From the IMG/VR virus record IMGVR_UViG_3300046169_000105, positions 1 to 36,047 of that record: a DNA stretch of 36,047 bases. The stretch is one strand, 5' to 3'. The translations under genes were made by a program, and so were the position numbers. Each line of letters starts with the position of its first letter. Within the stretch, counting starts at the first letter, position 1. The stretch comes from a virus. Of the stretch, positions 27,285 through 33,494 are shown in pieces. The notes beneath the pieces were generated by a model that searched no databases, was not told the origin of the DNA, and was given only the letters and a program-made list of their open reading frames with translations.

Positions 27285-28395
27285 ACCTGATATCAAATTA
27301 GACTATAAGAATGTGTTAATCAGACCTAAACGCTCTACTCTCACTAGTAGAAAAGAGGTTTCTCTTGTGAGACAGTTTAATTACAGAAATTATAACGCAG
27401 AAAACATCTGCCCGCCAGATTTTGAGGGTGTACCTATTATTGCGGCAAACATGGATGGCGTGGGCACATTTGAAATGGCAGATAAACTCGCTGAAGGTGA
27501 GATAATGACATGTCTCAAAAAAACATACACATCATCGGAACTCATTAGTTACTTTGATAGTAAAATGTGGGAGAGAAGAGAATATGTTGCAATGTCTATT
27601 GGTATTTCTGACTCAGATTTAAATAAGTTTAAAACTGTCTATGATAATGTCGGAAAAGAACTTAAATATGTTTGTATTGATGTTGCTAATGGATATACTG
27701 AAAGATTTGTAAACTTTATTCAAGAGTTTAGACTTCTTTATACAGATATTGTAATCATTGCAGGGAATGTTGTTACTGCAGATCAAACACAGGAGTTAAT
27801 TTTAAATGGAGCCGATATTGTTAAAGTGGGTATTGGGCCTGGCAGTGTTTGTACTACTCGTATCAAAACTGGAGTCGGTTATCCCCAACTCTCGGCAGTT
27901 ATTGAATGCGCTGATGCTGCCCATGGTCTTGGTGGGCATATCATTGCTGATGGTGGGTGTACATGCTCTGGTGATGTAGCGAAGGCATTCGCTGGTGGCG
28001 CAGACTTTGTAATGTTGGGTGGTATGCTTGCCGGACATGATGAAGGTGGTGGTGAAGTAATAACTAAAACATATGAATTGAATGAACTCCTTGATGAAGG
28101 AGATGGATGGTATGCTCCAGTTTATGATAAAAAACAGTTTGTGCAGTTCTATGGTATGAGCAGTAAGGCTGCAAATGATAAACACTTTGGTGGACTTAAA
28201 GAATATCGTTCATCGGAAGGTAGAGAAGTCTTAGTACCATATCGTGGAGAGGTGGCAAAGACAATCCAAGATATTCTAGGGGGCATTAGAAGTACTTGTA
28301 CTTACGTGGGCGCAGATGAGTTAAAAAGACTAAATAAATGTACAACATTTGTCATGTGTCATGACACTCACAACAGGATCTATGAAGGGAGTTAA
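27274..28395 (+). CDS. guaC: GMP reductase
   Basis: The protein aligns along its length with the GuaC family (E. coli enzyme 347 aa, here 373 aa), which converts GMP to IMP with NADPH, releasing ammonia. Visible are the N-terminal [17 protein letters not shown], the catalytic loop [11 protein letters not shown] with Cys193, the DGGC and [14 protein letters not shown] phosphate-binding section, the mobile flap FYGMSS and EYRSSEG with the conserved Glu315. An insertion at about residues 263-288 and a short one near residue 45 explain the extra length. Residue 62 is Gly where E. coli has Thr in the ANMDTVGTF motif. All catalytic residues are kept, so it is probably active. In a phage this is an auxiliary metabolic gene for recycling host guanine nucleotides into adenine precursors. 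It overlaps the upstream gene by 11 nt. Confidence 0.96.
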   Translation: MRIEPDIKLDYKNVLIRPKRSTLTSRKEVSLVRQFNYRNYNAENICPPDFEGVPIIAANMDGVGTFEMADKLAEGEIMTCLKKTYTSSELISYFDSKMWERREYVAMSIGISDSDLNKFKTVYDNVGKELKYVCIDVANGYTERFVNFIQEFRLLYTDIVIIAGNVVTADQTQELILNGADIVKVGIGPGSVCTTRIKTGVGYPQLSAVIECADAAHGLGGHIIADGGCTCSGDVAKAFAGGADFVMLGGMLAGHDEGGGEVITKTYELNELLDEGDGWYAPVYDKKQFVQFYGMSSKAANDKHFGGLKEYRSSEGREVLVPYRGEVAKTIQDILGGIRSTCTYVGADELKRLNKCTTFVMCHDTHNRIYEGS

Positions 28396-28397
28396 AA

Positions 28398-29126
28398 TTG
28401 AACGAGAAACAATTATCCGCAAGACTCGCAAAGATGTCTGCCATCGCATATGACCAACCAAACATTGCCACTGAGAAATATAAGGCATTGGGATATGCAC
28501 AGGTAAAATATATAGACTATCGGGGAGCACAATGTTATGTTGTTTGGAGTACTTCTACTATTGTAGTATGTTTTAGAGGAACAGAACCTTCTCAGTGGAA
28601 TGACGTTAAGGCAGATTTACGAGCTTGGCCAGAGAAAGAAGAAACTGGAAGAGTTCATAAAGGATTTAACACCGAAGTGTCAAAAATTATTGACAGAGTT
28701 GAAATAACCCTACAACAAATGAGGGGCGCAAAAGCTTTGTATGTAACTGGGCATTCTCTTGGTGGTGCAATGGCAACCATCGCGGCAGGAAAATTAGAAC
28801 ATGTAAACTTTCTCTGCACATTTGGTTCTCCTAGAACTGGTTGGGGTCAATATGTAAAGAATATCACATGCCGCCATGTGAGATTTGTAAATAATAATGA
28901 TATCGTTCCATCAGTTCCACCATCATTCTTGATGTATAAACATCATGGAGAATTAATGTATATAAACTATTATGGTAATATTAGAAAGATGTCTTTTTGG
29001 CAGAGAATGAAAGATCAATGGCGAGGCCGTATGATGGCAGTCAAGAAAAAAGCACCATTTGATGGTGTATACGATCATGATATGAAATATTACATCAGAT
29101 ATACAGAAAGAAACGCAAATGATTGA
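28398..29126 (+). CDS. Class 3 lipase (alpha/beta hydrolase), 242 aa
   Basis: The start codon is TTG at 28398, with AGGGAG 8 nt upstream and only 2 nt after the guaC stop. An ATG at 28434 lacks such a site. The protein follows the lipase class 3 plan: VVCFRGTEPSQWNDVKADL (oxyanion region), the elbow TGHSLGGAMA with nucleophile Ser120, FGSPRTG, the acid NNNDIVPSVPP with Asp168 and a final Asp-His-Asp with His227. There is no signal peptide, so it acts in the cytoplasm or leaves only at lysis. Phospholipid or neutral lipid hydrolysis is expected from the family. A role in envelope breakdown or lipid scavenging is inferred; the next gene encodes a membrane protein. Confidence 0.92.
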   Translation: MNEKQLSARLAKMSAIAYDQPNIATEKYKALGYAQVKYIDYRGAQCYVVWSTSTIVVCFRGTEPSQWNDVKADLRAWPEKEETGRVHKGFNTEVSKIIDRVEITLQQMRGAKALYVTGHSLGGAMATIAAGKLEHVNFLCTFGSPRTGWGQYVKNITCRHVRFVNNNDIVPSVPPSFLMYKHHGELMYINYYGNIRKMSFWQRMKDQWRGRMMAVKKKAPFDGVYDHDMKYYIRYTERNAND

Positions 29127-29445
29127 GATGATTTATCAAATGGCATCAGACAGACTATGGATTTATACTGCAATAGTGGGTGCCTTATTTGGTGCAGCAT
29201 TTCTTGCATATTTTCGCTCGACCCATGCCGGTATTTACTTGTACATGAAATTTGATGAATATCTTGATAAAATTAGAGATTATTTTGGATGGACTTGGTT
29301 TAATCAACCAGAGGATGCTTGGAGAAAACAATATCCAAAAATTACTAATAAGATTGATGAACTAGAGAGGCGAATAGCTGAACTGGAAAATCCCAAACCA
29401 CAATGGGATAAACGTCCAAATGAAGCAATAAATGAAAAAGGCTAA
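29119..29445 (+). CDS. Single-pass membrane protein with coiled coil, 108 aa
   Basis: The ATG overlaps the lipase stop by 8 nt. One hydrophobic helix at about residues 13-31 (LWIYTAIVGALFGAAFLAYF) is followed by an amphipathic stretch and a short coiled coil (ITNKIDELERRIAELEN, about 75-91). The size, single helix and coupling to a lipase would suit a spanin- or holin-like lysis helper, or a membrane anchor for the lipase. No family signature proves either. Confidence 0.75.
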   Translation: MIEMIYQMASDRLWIYTAIVGALFGAAFLAYFRSTHAGIYLYMKFDEYLDKIRDYFGWTWFNQPEDAWRKQYPKITNKIDELERRIAELENPKPQWDKRPNEAINEKG

Positions 29446-29450
29446 AATAA

Positions 29451-29477
29451 GGGTTGACAAAAGATTGTCAGCCCTTT
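29451..29477 (+). terminator. Rho-independent terminator overlapping a promoter
   Basis: GGGTTGACA (29451-29459) pairs with TGTCAGCCC (29466-29474) through a 6-nt loop, with one G-U pair in RNA, and TTTATACTTT follows. The hairpin starts 6 nt after the stop of the membrane-protein gene. The 5' arm contains the -35 box of the next promoter, and the U-rich tail leads into its -10 box. Confidence 0.75.
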
Positions 29478-29482
29478 ATACT
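29454..29482 (+). promoter_or_regulatory. Sigma70-type promoter TTGACA-N17-TATACT
   Basis: TTGACA at 29454-29459, a 17-nt spacer and TATACT at 29477-29482. The predicted start lies near 29489, which leaves a short leader before the ATG at 29513 and excludes the upstream in-frame ATGs as starts for this transcript. The spacer is part of the terminator hairpin at 29451. Confidence 0.85.
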
Positions 29483-29512
29483 TTAAGGGTAATGAAAAAG
29501 GAAACGAATCAA

Positions 29513-29734
29513 ATGAAATCAGATGATACCACATTTATTGTGGATGAACATGCCCGAATCAATCCAACAACCTTTCAATCTCAGCATTCCTCTATGGTGC
29601 AGTCTGATATGAAAGCATATGCTTTAAAGGCAGGCTTGTGGCCAAATTCGGATTATAAACGCATTATTCGTAGACATGCAGAAGCGCGTGGTTGGACGCA
29701 AAGGGGATTCACTGGTATGGAGATTATTTATTAA
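29513..29734 (+). CDS. Small unknown protein, 73 aa
   Basis: I choose the ATG at 29513 because AAAAGGAAA lies about 7-9 nt before it and the promoter at 29454 starts transcription near 29489. Longer in-frame starts at 29432 and 29492 are upstream of or at that point. The product (MKSDDTTFIVDEHARINPTT...WTQRGFTGMEIIY) has a basic middle (YKRIIRRHAEARGW) that could touch nucleic acid. No family recognised. It is the only gene between two promoters. Confidence 0.65.
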   Translation: MKSDDTTFIVDEHARINPTTFQSQHSSMVQSDMKAYALKAGLWPNSDYKRIIRRHAEARGWTQRGFTGMEIIY

Positions 29735-29742
29735 ATTAGCCC

Positions 29743-29771
29743 TTGACATTGCCCGAATCATATGTTAAAGT
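29743..29771 (+). promoter_or_regulatory. Sigma70-type promoter TTGACA with weaker -10
   Basis: TTGACA at 29743-29748 and TAAAGT at 29766-29771 with 17-nt spacing. The sequence around the -35 box (AGCCCTTGACATTG, then CCCG) recurs at 30125-30142, so these two promoters are related copies. It stands just before the 109-aa gene, whose ribosome site is AAGGAG. Confidence 0.7.
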
Positions 29772-29794
29772 GAAGTGTAAAAAGGAGATATATA

Positions 29795-30124
29795 ATGACA
29801 CAAGTTGCAGTAATTCACGCCGCCTTTGGCCAGACCCCTCAGACAGTTGCATTAGTTGAAGTTGATGATACCATGTCAGTTGAAGAACAACTGGAGTATG
29901 CATATCGTTGGACAAATAACGTGATGGGTTCTTGGAGTATCCAATCAGAGTTTTTGTCTAGTGGTAAAAACGGTGACTATAATGAGAACGTAACTGTTAT
30001 GGCACCCCTACCAGTTGATGACCGTGGACAGGCATGGGGTCTCCGTTCTACATCCATGGGAGATCAAATGTTAATTGGTAACACCAAGTATGAGGTTGCA
30101 ATGTGTGGGTTTGAAAAAATTTAA
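29795..30124 (+). CDS. Unknown phage protein, 109 aa
   Basis: Strong start: AAAAAGGAGATATATAATG. The protein (MTQVAVIHAAFGQTPQTVAL...YEVAMCGFEKI) looks alpha/beta with a helix MSVEEQLEYAYRWTNN. It has no signal peptide, membrane segment or known motif. It has its own promoter at 29743 and is followed by another, so it is a single-gene unit and probably well expressed early. I do not recognise the family. Confidence 0.75.
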   Translation: MTQVAVIHAAFGQTPQTVALVEVDDTMSVEEQLEYAYRWTNNVMGSWSIQSEFLSSGKNGDYNENVTVMAPLPVDDRGQAWGLRSTSMGDQMLIGNTKYEVAMCGFEKI

Positions 30125-30128
30125 GCCC

Positions 30129-30157
30129 TTGACATTGACCCGTAGATATGCAATAAT
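30129..30157 (+). promoter_or_regulatory. Sigma70-type promoter TTGACA-N17-AATAAT
   Basis: TTGACA at 30129-30134 and AATAAT at 30152-30157. The -35 surroundings duplicate those at 29737-29755. It would drive the three-gene group 30186-31033. Confidence 0.7.
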
Positions 30158-30185
30158 GAATATGTAATGAGAAAGGTGATTCGAC

Positions 30186-30386
30186 ATGATTGACACAATG
30201 CAAGAGATTGAAATTCTAGAAAATGTTATCATTGCACTACAAGAGGGTGCGTCTGATGAGAAACGGATGGCGATAACAGATTTAGAACGCATGATGCAGC
30301 GTAAACAAGTAGAAGTTGCCGAATATGACGCTTGGGTTGATGAACAGGCGGCAATACAGGCATGGATGGAAGGAACCCAGATATAA
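30186..30386 (+). CDS. Small helical protein, 66 aa
   Basis: GAAAGGTG lies about 8 nt before the ATG. The product is almost wholly helical and acidic (IEILENVIIALQEG, ITDLERMMQRKQVEVAEYD) and may form a coiled coil. The stop overlaps the next ATG as TAATG. No family recognised. Confidence 0.7.
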   Translation: MIDTMQEIEILENVIIALQEGASDEKRMAITDLERMMQRKQVEVAEYDAWVDEQAAIQAWMEGTQI

Positions 30387-30790
30387 TGTTTACTTACTCA
30401 GATGATTGTTTTTCAGACCTCCATAAAGATGTTTATGGATTTCGTCCACGGGGCACTCTTATGGAAGAGTGGCATGAACGCACTCCAAGGCAAAAACAGG
30501 AGTTGTGGAATGCTCTTTGTGACGAACTTGAAGAGAACACGAAACGCGAAAAGATCGTAGAGCAAGAGTGCGTCGATGAGTTTGAAGCTCGGGTTCAAGA
30601 TGTAATTGAATTGGGTGCTGAAAATCGTGAGACTGCACTTCGCTGGATTGTTGGTTCTGAAACCTTTTACCACAGTCAGGATGTAGAACATTTTGTTTGG
30701 GAGCAGGGTATCCTATTTACCGACTACGGTAAGCAGTTAGTCAAAGACCTGTGTTCTATTGTTGAATACAAATCTTGGGAGGCAGCCTGA
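30386..30790 (+). CDS. Unknown helical protein, 134 aa
   Basis: The start at 30386 (MFTYSDDCFSDLHKDVYGF) overlaps the previous stop and has GGAAGGAA 9-12 nt upstream; an in-frame ATG at 30362 lies inside the previous gene and is less likely. The protein is acidic and helical (RQKQELWNALCDELEENTKR, VDEFEARVQDVIELG), with an ETALRWIVGSETF section in the middle. No membrane segment or catalytic motif is visible. Function unknown; coupled to its neighbours on both sides. Confidence 0.72.
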   Translation: MFTYSDDCFSDLHKDVYGFRPRGTLMEEWHERTPRQKQELWNALCDELEENTKREKIVEQECVDEFEARVQDVIELGAENRETALRWIVGSETFYHSQDVEHFVWEQGILFTDYGKQLVKDLCSIVEYKSWEAA

Positions 30791-31033
30791 TTGTTCACAA
30801 ATGAATTTGAGTTCGATGCGACTATAACAACAGTAATGGACGAAACGGCTGAACATGAAGATGTTCAGCTCATTATATCTGAGGATGTTGTATACATCAG
30901 ACAGTTTAACGACGAAAAGCGTCAAACTACATATGATTTAATCGCAATGACTCCTAAGATGTTTAAGGATATGGTTACTGCATTGAACCAGACTGAAGGC
31001 GTTTTTTCAACTCAATATAAGAAGGCAACCTAG
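30791..31033 (+). CDS. Unknown protein with TTG start, 80 aa
   Basis: The start is TTG at 30791, directly after the TGA of the previous gene and behind TTGGGAGG. The product (MFTNEFEFDATITTV...FSTQYKKAT) looks beta-rich in its first half (DVQLIISEDVVYIRQFND), with a C-terminal helix (TPKMFKDMVTALNQ). Its first residues MFTNEF echo MFTYSD of the previous protein. The 3' end overlaps the convergent protease-like gene by 59 nt. No family recognised. Confidence 0.7.
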   Translation: MFTNEFEFDATITTVMDETAEHEDVQLIISEDVVYIRQFNDEKRQTTYDLIAMTPKMFKDMVTALNQTEGVFSTQYKKAT

Positions 31034-31772
31034 CCCCACTTCCTTGATAATTAAATTCGCCCATATTCCTTAGAACTTCTAAGGTTTTCCTTTGCATGAT
31101 AGCTTGTATTAGCTCTCCATTCCCCTGCATAACTGTGGGGGGAACTGCTTTTTGTTCTAGATATTCAGTATATGTTCTTTCTGGTTTCATAAGAAAGTAT
31201 TCTAAATCCCAAGTATTCACGAACATAATAAATGTGTCTCTATTTGTGTATTGCGCGATCATTTGATATAGTTGTGCTCTGAATCCATTGGCAGCAAAAT
31301 AATATGATTGCCATGCGCCTGTGCTTTGTCCTTGCGAATATATGTCTTGCAATTTCATTTCTCCATCATATTGTGGTAGCCACGGAGCATGAAATGCGAG
31401 AAGTCCACTCACATGATATTCTACGCCACCCAGAAATGCGAGCGCACATGCGGATATACATGCTGCATTCCTCGGCACCCATACATCCACATTCCAGTTA
31501 GAGAATACTGTTCCAACCTTATATGCCTCTGATAACAGGCCGCCTGGCGAATTCATAGATATAATTTTAGTATCTGGATGAGCTGCTAATGCATTGATAA
31601 ATGCTTCAGATAATCCTGCTACAAAAGATCCTTTAAATTGTAACATTGGGCCCCATGGGGTATCTTGTTCATATCTAATATCATATGGATGATTTTCGTG
31701 TGCTGATGTGTTTGTTGTCGTTAGTAGTATTGTTAACGCAAACAAGATAGGAATAATTCTAATTAGTTTCAT
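30975..31772 (-). CDS. Secreted ClpP-fold (COG3904-type) periplasmic serine protease-like protein, 265 aa
   Basis: The start is placed at 31772 (MKLIRIIPILFAL) because AAGGAAAT lies before it and a late-promoter box is 21 nt upstream. The longer ORF from 31832 would begin upstream of that promoter box. Residues 1-24 are a signal peptide ending TNTSA. The mature part has the ClpP/crotonase-fold hallmarks of COG3904-like periplasmic proteins: ISMNSPGGLLSEA (residues 71-83), CISACALAFLGG with candidate nucleophile Ser107, and AFHAP with His128. The partner acid is not evident. It is the only leftward gene in this block and lies divergent to the ExbB-like gene. Cleavage of periplasmic or membrane substrates is inferred; it could also be a non-catalytic fold. 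Confidence 0.87.
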   Translation of the reverse strand: MKLIRIIPILFALTILLTTTNTSAHENHPYDIRYEQDTPWGPMLQFKGSFVAGLSEAFINALAAHPDTKIISMNSPGGLLSEAYKVGTVFSNWNVDVWVPRNAACISACALAFLGGVEYHVSGLLAFHAPWLPQYDGEMKLQDIYSQGQSTGAWQSYYFAANGFRAQLYQMIAQYTNRDTFIMFVNTWDLEYFLMKPERTYTEYLEQKAVPPTVMQGNGELIQAIMQRKTLEVLRNMGEFNYQGSGARLPSYIELKKRLQSGSMQ

Positions 31773-31792
31773 TATATTTCCTTCCAAAGAAA

Positions 31793-31800
31793 TATTTATA
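31793..31800 (-). promoter_or_regulatory. T4-type late promoter box for the periplasmic protease-like gene
   Basis: Exact TATAAATA on the minus strand, 21 nt before the ATG at 31772. It suggests that the secreted protein is made late, with the structural genes, although its neighbours read the other way. Confidence 0.7.
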
Positions 31801-31850
31801 ATAATTATATAAACTAAATAAAAGACACACAAATAGAATTGGAGTATAAT

Positions 31851-32318
31851 ATGACTTTTTGGAAATGGTGGACTACTGTTGTGATAGTTGCGGTTCTTTG
31901 TACAATCGCCGAATACTATATCAACATTTCGAATTATCTTTTAGTGCAAGATGGTACTAAAATAAGTTTATTAATATTGACTATCCTCATGGCTTGCAGC
32001 ATCAGTGTTGGGAGACATGCATACAATTTACAGTTTAAAGAAAGCCCTCCCAAGAAAAGTTCAATCGAACCTCTTTGGTATTTTTCTGATGCTGTATTAT
32101 CTATTGGTATGGTCGGAACATTAGTGGGTTTCTTAATTGTTCTTACATCAACATTCACTAGCATTGAGGGATATACTCCAGAAGAACTTAAAACTGTCAT
32201 TGGAGAATTGGCGTCTGGAATGGGTATTGCTTTAATAACATCATTAACTGGACTATTATCTTCAATCATTCTTAAATTTCAACTAGTACTGTTGGATAGC
32301 GATGGTGGCAATGTGTAA
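31851..32318 (+). CDS. ExbB/TolQ/MotA-like proton-channel protein, 155 aa
   Basis: GGAG at 31841 is 6 nt before the ATG at 31851, so the earlier in-frame TTG at 31839 is not needed. Four hydrophobic segments lie at about residues 7-25, 38-56, 82-101 and 121-145. The last two match the MotA/TolQ/ExbB core: SIGMVGTLVGFLIVL, a soluble gap, then GELASGMGIALITSLTGLLSSI, with the small-residue and Thr pattern that lines the channel. At 155 aa it is shorter than cellular ExbB (about 240 aa) because the large cytoplasmic loop is nearly absent. The stop overlaps the ATG of the ExbD-like gene (TAATG). Together they should form a proton-driven inner-membrane complex. Confidence 0.85.
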   Translation: MTFWKWWTTVVIVAVLCTIAEYYINISNYLLVQDGTKISLLILTILMACSISVGRHAYNLQFKESPPKKSSIEPLWYFSDAVLSIGMVGTLVGFLIVLTSTFTSIEGYTPEELKTVIGELASGMGIALITSLTGLLSSIILKFQLVLLDSDGGNV

Positions 32319-33028
32319 TGAGAAAATACAGTACAAACTTAGGGTTTGTTGATCTATTATTTAATCTGCTAGTCGGATTTGTTAGTTTATTATTGATAGC
32401 ATTCTTGCTGATCAATCCAATTGCAGACGATGGCAAAATAGATCCAGTAACCGAATTTATAATAAACGTCCAATGGCCAGACAATTCCAGCATCGATATC
32501 GATTTATGGGTACAGGGCCCAGAAGGAACTATTGTCAGCTTCAAACAAAAAGATGGTAATTATATGGTATTGGAAAGAGATGACCTTGGTATCAGTAACG
32601 ATTTTGTAATGATAAATGGAGAACCAAAAATCATTCGCAGAAACATTGAAACCCTGATGATAAATACAATACTGGAAGGTGAGTATTTTATCAATGTTCA
32701 TAATTATAATCACAACAAACCTTTAAAGGATGGAGAAGACTATCCAGTTCCAGTAGAGGTAACTTTAATCAAAATGACACCATTTAGTAATATATTTACT
32801 CTTAAAACCACACTATCATTTAGACAAGAAACTACTATAGCATCATTCTTGGTGAATCGTAATGGGGTTGTAAACGATATTAGGACAGACGTTCAGATAC
32901 CTCTGTATTATAAAGGTATTGCAGAACACACACCAGAGCCAGTATCACCTACATTTATGAATATATCACCAGCGAACAGAATAAATGAACAGGTGTGGGA
33001 TGGTGTTCAATGGGGGTTCGGGCCATGA
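32318..33028 (+). CDS. ExbD/TolR-like protein with periplasmic domain, 236 aa
   Basis: A short N-terminus is followed by one membrane helix (about 13-33) beginning GFVDLLFNLLVGFVSLLLIA. Asp12 sits where ExbD and TolR carry the essential proton-binding Asp (FIDVMLVLL in E. coli ExbD). The periplasmic part differs from classical ExbD. Residues about 50-135 (VQWPDNSSIDIDLWVQGPEG, LERDDLG, EGEYFINVHNYN) resemble a DUF2135-like beta domain with DIDLWV. A second region ends in NRINEQVWDGVQWGFGP. There is no OmpA-type peptidoglycan-binding motif, so a MotB or ZorB stator role is unlikely. The periplasmic domain presumably transmits proton-driven motion to an unknown partner. Confidence 0.83.
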   Translation: MRKYSTNLGFVDLLFNLLVGFVSLLLIAFLLINPIADDGKIDPVTEFIINVQWPDNSSIDIDLWVQGPEGTIVSFKQKDGNYMVLERDDLGISNDFVMINGEPKIIRRNIETLMINTILEGEYFINVHNYNHNKPLKDGEDYPVPVEVTLIKMTPFSNIFTLKTTLSFRQETTIASFLVNRNGVVNDIRTDVQIPLYYKGIAEHTPEPVSPTFMNISPANRINEQVWDGVQWGFGP

Positions 33029-33480
33029 TATTTCAGGCAGTAATAGCATTTTGTATCATATTGTGTATTATAATCGCAATATTGATATACTACTCTGAAT
33101 TAGACTTTACACTGAAACTGGTTTCTCTACCATTTTCCGTATTCTTTTTGTCTGCATTTATCTATTGGGTATCAGATAATTTAGGAACGCCGGTAGAAGG
33201 AACGCCTATCGGAGAATTTAAGTACATACATCACACAATGAAAGGAAATGAAACGATATATTTGTGGATTTATCAGAAAGAAGAACAGAAACATAGATTA
33301 TATCAGTTTCCATATACAAGGGATGCGGCAAAGAAGCTGGCAGAAGCTGGAGAGGACGCAAAGAAGGGCGTTGAGATTTCTGGCGAGATGGCCGAGGGCC
33401 CGTCTGGTTCTGGACAACAAATACGAATTGAACTATATCCAACCAGACCAAATATGATAGTGGGGCCCGTTAAAAATTAG
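33025..33480 (+). CDS. Two-helix membrane protein of the ExbB/D-like cluster, 151 aa
   Basis: The ATG at 33025 overlaps the upstream stop (ATGA). Two adjoining hydrophobic helices (about 4-23 and 29-50) are followed by a soluble domain of about 100 residues (EFKYIHHTMKGNETIYLWIY, HRLYQFPYTRDAAKKLAEAG). I do not recognise a family. Strict coupling to the ExbB- and ExbD-like genes suggests a third subunit or cytoplasmic adaptor of the same complex. Both termini may face the cytoplasm, given the short turn between helices. Function unproven. Confidence 0.8.
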   Translation: MIFQAVIAFCIILCIIIAILIYYSELDFTLKLVSLPFSVFFLSAFIYWVSDNLGTPVEGTPIGEFKYIHHTMKGNETIYLWIYQKEEQKHRLYQFPYTRDAAKKLAEAGEDAKKGVEISGEMAEGPSGSGQQIRIELYPTRPNMIVGPVKN

Positions 33481-33494
33481 AAAAGGGAAATATA

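Noticed and set aside
27802-28185. Leftward ORF inside guaC
   Set aside because: Antisense shadow of a fully conserved GMP reductase with no independent support.
31773-31832. Longer N-terminus for the periplasmic protease-like protein
   Set aside because: It would start upstream of the TATAAATA box and put 20 residues before a good signal peptide; the ATG at 31772 has its own ribosome site.
30975-33480. Zorya-type anti-phage defence (ZorA/ZorB) for the proton-channel pair
   Set aside because: The ExbD-like protein has no OmpA-type peptidoglycan-binding domain, the ExbB-like protein lacks a long ZorA tail, and no ZorC, ZorD or ZorE-like gene is nearby.
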